DNA of 11,220 nt, taken from assembly GCA_004561775.1 (NCBI GenBank), contig SFUD01000006.1, positions 1 through 11,220 of the forward strand, in the 5' to 3' direction. The notes below the pieces were generated by a model. The model saw only the letters and a list, made by a program, of their open reading frames with translations, was not told the origin of the DNA and made no database searches. The DNA comes from a bacterium (GTDB lineage: Bacteria; Bacteroidota; Bacteroidia; Bacteroidales; UBA932). Each line of letters begins with the position of its first letter. Positions within the stretch are counted from its first letter, which is position 1. Positions 6,697 to 11,220 of the stretch are shown in pieces. The translations under genes were made by a program, and so were the position numbers.

Positions 6697-6722
6697 ATCT
6701 TCAAATCTCTTTAAATTATTCA

Positions 6723-6730
6723 TATATTTG
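6723..6730 (+). promoter_or_regulatory. -7 box for the C69 dipeptidase gene
   Basis: TATATTTG is an exact TAnnTTTG match. The start of transcription would fall near 6737, about 20 bases before ATG 6758. No clear TTTG lies 19-20 bases upstream. The box is only four bases from the opposing -7 box, so the two promoters overlap. Confidence 0.5.
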
Positions 6731-6734
6731 TAGG

Positions 6735-6742
6735 CAAAGTTA
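6735..6742 (-). promoter_or_regulatory. -7 box for the Spy-like gene
   Basis: The minus strand reads TAACTTTG, an exact TAnnTTTG match. The start of transcription would be near 6728, giving a leader of about 30 bases before ATG 6696 that contains AAAGAG. The -33 region is TTTC-like rather than TTTG. Confidence 0.55.
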
Positions 6743-6757
6743 ATAAAAAGAAATACT

Positions 6758-8470
6758 ATGAGAAATAAGTTTATCATCTGCGCAATTTTTGCCTCGCTTA
6801 TATTGCTGCCTGTAAAGGGAAGAAGCTGTTCAAATGTGATAGTAACAAAGGGAGCCTCTGCAGACGGCTCGGTTCTGGTCTCCTACTCTGCAGACTCGCA
6901 CCAGATTTACGGAGAGCTCTACCATACCCCTGCCGGCACATTTGCAAAGGGAAGCAAACTTGCCGTCTATTGCTGGGATAACGGAAAATTTATGGGCAAT
7001 ATACCTCAGGTACCCGTCACATACTCCACAATGGGCAATATGAATGAACATCAGCTCATCTTTACAGAGACCACATTTGGCGGAAGAGAGGAGCTTGTAG
7101 ATACCACAGGAATAATGGACTACGGCGCTCTCATCTTCATAACCCTTCAGAGAGCCAAGAGCGCAAGGGAGGCCATTGCCGTTGTTGCAGACCTTGTGGA
7201 GAGATATGGCTACGCCTCAGAGGGCGAGAGTTTCTCCATTGCAGACCCTAACGAGGTTTGGATTATGGAGATTGTAGGAAAGGGCGTTAAGCTTAACAAG
7301 AAGGGAGAGAATGTAAACAGGGGTGCCAACTGGGTTGCAGTACGCATTCCGGACGGCTGCATATCCGCTCACGCCAACCAGTCCAGAATTACCACCTTTA
7401 ATATGAACGACCCGGAGAACTGCCTCTACAGCAAGGGCATTGTGGAGTTTGCGCGCCAGGCGGGCTACTTCTCCGGCAAAGATGAGGAGTTCAGTTTTGC
7501 AGATGCCTTTGCTCCTGCAGACTTTGGCACCGTACGCGGCTGCGACGCAAGAGTATGGAGCGCCTTCAACATTCTTGGAGAGGGAAAATTTGACGGTGTG
7601 GATGCAATGGAGTGGATGGATTACATAAATGGAGAGAACCTCGCCCACAGATTGCCGCTCTATATAAAACCTGCCCGCAAGCTTACAGTCAAGGATATTG
7701 CAGATGTAATGAGAGACCACTACGAGGATACTCCGCTAGATATGCGCAAAGATGCCGGAGCAGGCGGATTCGAGCTGCCTTACAGGTGGAGGCCTATGCA
7801 CTTTGAATATGATGGCAAGAGTTACTTCAACGAGCGCGCCATTGCAACACAGCAGACCGGCTACTGGATGGTTGGACAGGCCAGAGGCTGGCTTCCCGAT
7901 ATTGTTGGCGGCGTAATCTGGTTTGGCGTGGATGATGCAGCAACCTCCTGCCTCACACCTGTTTACACAAGCGGCCTCCATGCTCCAAGATGCTTTGCCG
8001 AAGGCAATGGAGATATGATTACCTACTCCGACGAGTCTGCCTTCTGGCTCTTCAACAAAGTTGCGCAGCAGTGCTACCTTAGATATAACTATATGGCGCC
8101 TGAGGTTCAGAAAGCGGCTGCAGAGCACGAGGAGGGAGCGCTTCAGGTAATAAGCCTTGTAGATGAGATTGCCAAGAAGGCCCTTGAGAGCGAGCCGGAC
8201 CAGGCTGTTGCGCAGGAGAAGGTTAAGGCTCTCCTCACCGACTGGTCTGACCGCCTTGCAGAGCGGATGTTCAAGAGATGGAAGATGCTGAGCAACCACC
8301 TGCTTGTAAAGTATATCGACGGCAACATCAAAAAGCAGAACCCGGACGGCTCCTTCAAGACCAACGGCTACAGCAAAAGCATCCCTGAAATGCCGTCTCA
8401 ACCCGGCTACTCAGAGAAGTGGAAAGAGGCCGTGGCCAAAGACCTTGGCGACCGTCTCCTGGCGCACTAA
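6758..8470 (+). CDS. Exported C69-family dipeptidase
   Basis: The 570-residue protein has a signal peptide (MRNKFIICAIFASLILLPVK) followed by GRS and CSNVIVTKGASADGSVLVSY. This is the start of family C69 peptidases (COG4690, PepD type), N-terminal-nucleophile hydrolases in which the mature enzyme begins with the catalytic Cys, here Cys24. Other family blocks follow: MNEHQLIFTETTFGGREEL, MDYGALIFITLQRAKSAREAI, ADPNEVWIMEIVGKG and ISAHANQSRITTF. The C-terminal half carries TGYWMVGQARGWLPDIVGGVIWFGVDDA, the usual substrate-pocket region. The length is normal for the Bacteroidales secreted form. The reaction is hydrolysis of dipeptides with broad specificity; the place is the periplasm or cell surface. 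An SC at the signal end could be mistaken for a lipobox, but the family needs that Cys as nucleophile. ATG 6758 fits the promoter at 6723-6730. Confidence 0.9.
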   Translation: MRNKFIICAIFASLILLPVKGRSCSNVIVTKGASADGSVLVSYSADSHQIYGELYHTPAGTFAKGSKLAVYCWDNGKFMGNIPQVPVTYSTMGNMNEHQLIFTETTFGGREELVDTTGIMDYGALIFITLQRAKSAREAIAVVADLVERYGYASEGESFSIADPNEVWIMEIVGKGVKLNKKGENVNRGANWVAVRIPDGCISAHANQSRITTFNMNDPENCLYSKGIVEFARQAGYFSGKDEEFSFADAFAPADFGTVRGCDARVWSAFNILGEGKFDGVDAMEWMDYINGENLAHRLPLYIKPARKLTVKDIADVMRDHYEDTPLDMRKDAGAGGFELPYRWRPMHFEYDGKSYFNERAIATQQTGYWMVGQARGWLPDIVGGVIWFGVDDAATSCLTPVYTSGLHAPRCFAEGNGDMITYSDESAFWLFNKVAQQCYLRYNYMAPEVQKAAAEHEEGALQVISLVDEIAKKALESEPDQAVAQEKVKALLTDWSDRLAERMFKRWKMLSNHLLVKYIDGNIKKQNPDGSFKTNGYSKSIPEMPSQPGYSEKWKEAVAKDLGDRLLAH

Positions 8471-8504
8471 CCCGCTGTCGGCAGCGATCGGTTTCCGCCA
8501 CGCT

Positions 8505-8580
8505 CTGCCGCAGCCACTCACACAGGCCGCGGCAGTTCGCCCCAGGACGCAGCAGTTCGCATCAGGCCGCGACAACTATG
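8505..8580. repeat. Degenerate GC-rich repeat, 20-bp unit
   Basis: Units starting at 8523, 8543 and 8563 share CAGGMCGCRRCAGTTCGC with exact 20-bp spacing; the last is truncated and a diverged copy with one indel precedes them from about 8506. It lies between the dipeptidase stop and the tRNA promoter. A short hairpin CGCTG/CAGCG (8473-8486) stands just after the stop codon but has no T-run, so I do not call a terminator. Confidence 0.6.
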
Positions 8581-8626
8581 AAAATCCATATATTTTCAGA
8601 AAAACTTAAAAACTTTTGCACAAAAA

Positions 8627-8657
8627 TTTGCAAACTCAAAATAATTGCATACCTTTG
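8627..8657 (+). promoter_or_regulatory. Promoter of tRNA-Glu
   Basis: TTTG at 8627-8630 and TACCTTTG at 8650-8657 are separated by exactly 19 bases, a full match to the Bacteroidota consensus TTTG-N19-TAnnTTTG. Transcription should start near 8664, about 12 bases before the mature tRNA. Confidence 0.8.
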
Positions 8658-8675
8658 CAATCCCAAAGGACAAAT

Positions 8676-8747
8676 GCTGGATTCGTCTAACGGTTAGGAC
8701 GGAAGATTCTCATTCTTCAAATAGGAGTTCGATTCTCCTATCCAGTA
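8676..8747 (+). tRNA. tRNA-Glu, anticodon CTC
   Basis: The 72 bases fold into a full cloverleaf. Acceptor stem GCTGGAT pairs with ATCCAGT (8740-8746) with a G1-U72 wobble; the D arm is GTCT-AACGGTTA-GGAC, the pattern of bacterial tRNA-Glu; the anticodon arm is GAAGA-TTCTCAT-TCTTC, giving anticodon CTC (reads GAG); the variable region is AAAT; the T arm is AGGAG-TTCGATT-CTCCT; the discriminator base is A. The 3' CCA is not encoded (the DNA continues CAAAAG), so it must be added after transcription. It is a single-gene unit with its own promoter and terminator. Confidence 0.93.
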
Positions 8748-8750
8748 CAA

Positions 8751-8790
8751 AAGAGAGGGTGACCAATTCGCGGCCACCCTCTCTTTTTTA
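8751..8790 (+). terminator. Intrinsic terminator of the tRNA gene, probably bidirectional
   Basis: Bases 8751-8761 (AAGAGAGGGTG) pair perfectly with 8775-8785, an 11-bp stem with a 13-base loop, followed by a T-run to 8789. On the minus strand the stem is followed by TTTTG, so it may also stop transcripts of the convergent aminopeptidase gene. Confidence 0.85.
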
Positions 8791-8799
8791 TTCCAACCC

Positions 8800-8950
8800 A
8801 AGTTGGCAACTCCAGATTGCCAACTCACGGTTGCCAGCACTGGCGCCCAAGCCCAAGTTGGCAACTCAGGCGCCCAAGCCCACCTATGCAACTCAGGCGC
8901 CCAAGCCCAGTGGCTCTCTGCCCAAGTTGCAAGCACAGGCGCCCAAGTTC
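8800..8950. repeat. 27-bp tandem repeat with GGCGCC cores, between tRNA and aminopeptidase genes
   Basis: Units start at 8840, 8867, 8894 and 8936 (the last incomplete). Each begins CWGGCGCCCAAG; the first two are exactly 27 bp and end GCAACT, while the third is lengthened to 42 by an extra block. Just before, 8801-8840 holds three diverged AGTTGGCAACT-like palindromes. Because 27 is a multiple of 3, the minus strand stays open with a WAWAPEL-type repeat (8694-8936), but that frame would run through the terminator and tRNA, so I do not call a gene. Confidence 0.75.
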
Positions 8951-8951
8951 T

Positions 8952-10349
8952 CTATTCTCCGGCCATTGCTGCCTCCACATCCTCCACAGAGATAGGCAGC
9001 CTTTTGGCTCCAAGTAGACGGCAGCCATCGGGAGTAATAAGAAGGTCATCCTCCAAACGAATGCCGCCAAAGTTGTAGTACTCTTTTTGCAGCAGCTCAA
9101 AGTTCACAAATGCGCTATTTGTGCCCTCCCTCTTCCATTTCTCAATAAGGGCAGGTATGAAGTAGATTCCTGGCTCATCGGTAATTACATGTCCGGGCAC
9201 CAGTTTGCGAGCCATTCTCAAAGAGCCCAACCCAAGTTGTTTAGAGCGCTCCACGCCCTCCTCATAGCCAACATAGTTCTCACCAAAATTCTCCATATCG
9301 TGCACATCAAGGCCCATATTGTGACCAAGCCCGTGAGGCATAAAGAGGCCTGCCACGCCCGCCTGAAGAGCCTCCTCGATATCCCCCTTCACAAGACCAA
9401 GGGCAGAGAGACCCTCTAACATCAGTCGGGAAGTAGCAATGTGAACCTCTTTGTATGTTATGCCTGGACGCGCCACACTTGCGGCAAAATTGTTGGCAGC
9501 CTCCACAATCTGATAAACCTCCTTCTGCTTTTGGGTAAACTTTCCTCCGGAAGGCATTGTTCTGGTATGGTCTGAACAATAGTTCATATTATTCTCCGCG
9601 CCGGCATCCACAACATAGAGCCTTCCATCTGTAAAACGCTGATGATGAGTGTGATTGTGCAGTGTCTCACCATTTTGAGAGAGAATTGTGGCAAAGGAGT
9701 TCTGAGCGCCGTAAGCATAGGCAATACCATCCATAGCGCCTGCAACCTCCTGCTCCAACATCCCTGGCTTAGGCATTTGCATAGCCAGCATATGCATCCT
9801 GTAACCAATCTCGCAAGCCTTCTCTATCTCTGCAATCTCCAATTCATCTTTAACTATACGCTGCTCAACCACCGCCTTTATCAGCTCTGCCGAAGCCGCC
9901 TCCTTCATTCCTGCAAAAGGCACCCCAAGATACTGGTGCAGTTGAATCATAGTGCGATGCCTGTATGGCGGAAGGAAATGCACCTTGCAGCCGCTCTCCA
10001 CCTTAGACTTAAGATAGCCCTCCAATTCTCCAAATGATCTGCTTCCCGATATTCCAGCCAGTTCTGCCTTCTCTCTTACCGAAGGCTGCGGACCCATCCA
10101 GATAATGTCATCTATATCCACGTCATTACCAAAGAGAATCTCCTCTCCGGAAGCAACATCCAACACCAAAGCAAAATCCGGATCATTAAGACCCGCGAAA
10201 TAGAGGAAGGTACTATCCTGACGGAACTTATAGGTATTATCCTTGTAATTGCAAGGAGCCTCTCCATTACCCAACAGGAGAATAATCCCCTCCTTAACAT
10301 CCCTCATCAACTTCGCCCTTCTGCGAACATAAACATCTTTAGCAAACAT
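8952..10349 (-). CDS. pepP: Xaa-Pro aminopeptidase (aminopeptidase P, M24B)
   Basis: The 465-residue protein has an AMP_N domain (about 1-135, with FRQDSTFLYFAG at 42-53) and a pita-bread M24 catalytic domain (about 170-440). The five dinuclear-metal ligands can be seen: Asp248 (VVDAGAE), Asp260 (CSDHTRT), His343 in HGLGHNMGLDVHD, Glu392 (TDEPGIY) and Glu433 (IRLEDD); His350 fits the proton-shuttle position. It removes the first residue from peptides with Pro second. No signal peptide is present, so it is cytosolic. Length is close to the E. coli PepP (441). It is a single-gene unit facing the tRNA gene; the stop lies right beside the 27-bp repeats. The ATG at 10349 has no strong ribosome site, and a partial TACGATTG just upstream is the only promoter-like motif. 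Confidence 0.93.
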   Translation of the reverse strand: MFAKDVYVRRRAKLMRDVKEGIILLLGNGEAPCNYKDNTYKFRQDSTFLYFAGLNDPDFALVLDVASGEEILFGNDVDIDDIIWMGPQPSVREKAELAGISGSRSFGELEGYLKSKVESGCKVHFLPPYRHRTMIQLHQYLGVPFAGMKEAASAELIKAVVEQRIVKDELEIAEIEKACEIGYRMHMLAMQMPKPGMLEQEVAGAMDGIAYAYGAQNSFATILSQNGETLHNHTHHQRFTDGRLYVVDAGAENNMNYCSDHTRTMPSGGKFTQKQKEVYQIVEAANNFAASVARPGITYKEVHIATSRLMLEGLSALGLVKGDIEEALQAGVAGLFMPHGLGHNMGLDVHDMENFGENYVGYEEGVERSKQLGLGSLRMARKLVPGHVITDEPGIYFIPALIEKWKREGTNSAFVNFELLQKEYYNFGGIRLEDDLLITPDGCRLLGAKRLPISVEDVEAAMAGE

Positions 10350-10398
10350 AATCCAATCGTATATGAAATTCTATAACAAACTCAAAGCAACCAAATCC

Positions 10399-10419
10399 CC
10401 GCCGGCGTTCCGCCGGCGG
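10399..10419. repeat. Perfect 9-bp GC-only inverted repeat
   Basis: CCGCCGGCG (10399-10407), loop TTC, CGCCGGCGG (10411-10419). It lies about 50 bases upstream of the aminopeptidase start and at the border of the 14-bp array. No T-run follows on either strand, so it is not a standard terminator. Confidence 0.8.
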
Positions 10420-10431
10420 AGATAGCATTCC

Positions 10432-10655
10432 GGCAGCGGCACCTCGGTAGCTACTCAACGACAACCACTTCACGGCAACAACGCTGCGGCAAGTACGCTC
10501 TGGCAGCAACCCTACGGCAGCAATGCTACGGCAAAAGTACTACGGTAGGTACGCCCCAGTGGTAGTGCTTAGGTAGCAGTTCTGTGGCAGCGGCACCTCG
10601 TCGGCGGCGTCATGGCCGCAACGCTACGGCAAGTATGCTCCGGCAGACACGCAAC
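10432..10655. repeat. Tandem array, 14-bp unit, 16 consecutive units
   Basis: From 10432 the sequence divides into sixteen 14-mers with no indel, starting at 10432, 10446, 10460 and so on to 10642. The consensus is GGCAGCAACGCTAC. Thirteen units begin GG, most have C or T at position 3 and A at 4, and C at position 14 is frequent; the middle positions vary strongly. The first and twelfth units are identical (GGCAGCGGCACCTC). A 14-bp period cannot hold a frame. The array decays after 10656. Nothing coding is seen between 10350 and 10758. Confidence 0.88.
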
Positions 10656-10758
10656 AGCAATTTCAACAAAAATAACTCATAAAAGTTGGATAAGCAAACA
10701 ACAAACGTGAGAATGCAAGATAAAACCCACCACTCCCAAAAGACAAACGCGCTCCCGA

Positions 10759-11040
10759 GCACAAAAACCTCGATTTTGTGCTCAAAAAGCCCGAAAACGG
10801 GGGTCTCGGAGGGCAAATGCGCACAAAAACCTCGATTTTGTGCTCGAAAAGCCCGAAAACGAGGGTTCCGGAGGCAAAAAGCGCACAAATAACCCGATTT
10901 TGTGCTCGAAAAGCCTGAAAACGGGGGTTCCGAAGCCCCAAAAAGCACAAAAACCCCGATTTTGTACTCAAAATGCCCGAAAACAGGGGGTTCGAAGGCA
11001 AAAAAAGCACAAAAACCCCGATTTTGTGCTCGTGAAGCCG
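10759..11040. repeat. Tandem array, 62-bp unit, about 4.5 copies, with hairpins
   Basis: Units start at 10759, 10821, 10883, 10945 and 11007, spaced exactly 62 bp. Each opens with GCACAAAA, a 7-base loop and TTTTGTGC (an 8-bp stem, perfect in units 1, 2 and 5), then a second small stem around CCCG-AAAA-CGGG, then GGTTCCGGAGGC-like bases and an A-rich end. Divergence is a few positions per unit. The 62-bp period shifts the frame by two at each unit, yet the minus strand stays open across the array in more than one frame (for example 11116-10610), giving the same peptides in rotation. That is expected of a stop-poor repeat and argues against a gene. Confidence 0.9.
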
Positions 11041-11220
11041 GGGATTGGTACCAGGGAGAGAGAAAATTAGCATCGGGAAGCATAACAATGGCCTTCCCGC
11101 AAATCACCGCGCACACTTCAGAAATGCAAATACCTCATAACCAGATAATTAACTTTTATCAACGCGCTCGGTGAGCTCAAATCGAGGCCACCGCGCGGGC
11201 CAATGTGCCCCAGAGGTGCC
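11041..11220. other. Right edge with no supported feature
   Basis: No gene start, RNA or repeat unit is recognised. A small inverted repeat CGGGAAG/CTTCCCG (within 11074-11099) is present. On the minus strand all three frames are open at the window edge for a short distance, one ending HLWGTLARAVASI at a TGA near 11180, so the 3' end of a leftward gene may enter here; this cannot be settled without the next bases. Confidence 0.3.

Noticed and set aside
6085..6714. 209-residue plus-strand open frame
   Set aside because: It is the reverse of the Spy-like gene, the ROK stump and the 17-bp repeats; its hydrophobic look comes from the Lys-rich minus-strand codons.
6697..6777. Upstream extension of the Spy-like gene to ATG 6777
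   Set aside because: It would place 27 residues before a complete signal peptide and would run across the -7 box and the divergent gene's start.
8694..8936. Trp/Ala/Pro repeat protein on the minus strand
   Set aside because: The frame is open only because the repeat is 27 bp; it covers the tRNA terminator and touches the tRNA, and lacks a credible start.
10399..10419. Terminator at the GC-only palindrome
   Set aside because: No T-run on either side and no gene reading into it from a suitable direction.
10759..11040. CRISPR array
   Set aside because: The full 62-bp unit is conserved, so there are no unique spacers, and no cas gene is nearby.
10610..11116. 168-residue minus-strand open frame through the 62-bp array
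   Set aside because: It reads the same repeat in rotating frames because 62 is not a multiple of 3, extends into the 14-bp array, and has no signal, fold or start context. A second minus frame is open over the same DNA.

Overview
This window looks like a chromosomal segment of a member of the Bacteroidales (phylum Bacteroidota). The evidence is a fimbrial operon of the Bacteroidales FimA/Mfa1 type with its DUF3575 and DUF3868 partners, several promoters of the TTTG-N19-TAnnTTTG kind used by the Bacteroidota housekeeping sigma factor, lipoproteins with short SC lipoboxes, and a secreted C69 dipeptidase typical of gut Bacteroidales. I would not name a genus from sequence alone.

Layout. (1) 1-4557, minus strand: a tightly packed fimbrial operon read right to left: DUF3575 outer-membrane protein, DUF3868/OmpA-like lipoprotein, Mfa1/FimA-type fimbrillin, FimB/Mfa2-type lipoprotein, and the first 57 codons of a further lipoprotein that runs off the left edge. 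Gaps between genes are 11, 2, 6 and 1 bases. Its likely promoter lies just in front of the first gene and overlaps one of three copies of a TTCGGGAGTAAAAA-like motif; two of the copies form a perfect 15-bp inverted repeat. (2) 4663-6248, minus strand: a decayed sugar locus. An intact FucP-like MFS transporter sits between the 5' stump of a ROK-family sugar kinase gene, upstream, and a small ORF broken by an in-frame TAG, downstream, which may be the stump of a SIS-domain sugar-phosphate protein. A 17-bp tandem repeat fills the space between the kinase stump and the transporter. (3) 6274-8470: two divergent genes for exported proteins, a small Spy/CpxP-like helical protein (minus) and a C69 dipeptidase (plus), driven by overlapping divergent promoters. 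(4) 8627-8790: tRNA-Glu(CTC) with a textbook promoter and a strong terminator. (5) 8952-10349, minus: a cytosolic Xaa-Pro aminopeptidase (M24B). (6) 10350-11220: about 870 bases with no credible gene, made largely of two tandem arrays, one of 16 units on an exact 14-bp period and one of 4.5 units on an exact 62-bp period.

Functionally, the fimbrial genes should act together to export, anchor and polymerise a surface fimbria. The dipeptidase and aminopeptidase P fit a peptide-fermenting or scavenging lifestyle, one exported and one cytosolic, but they are not in one operon. The strangest aspect is the intergenic DNA: five spacers each carry a short tandem array with its own period (14, 17, 20, 27 and 62 bp), none a multiple of 3 except the 27. 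No insertion sequence, CRISPR array, riboswitch or rRNA was seen.
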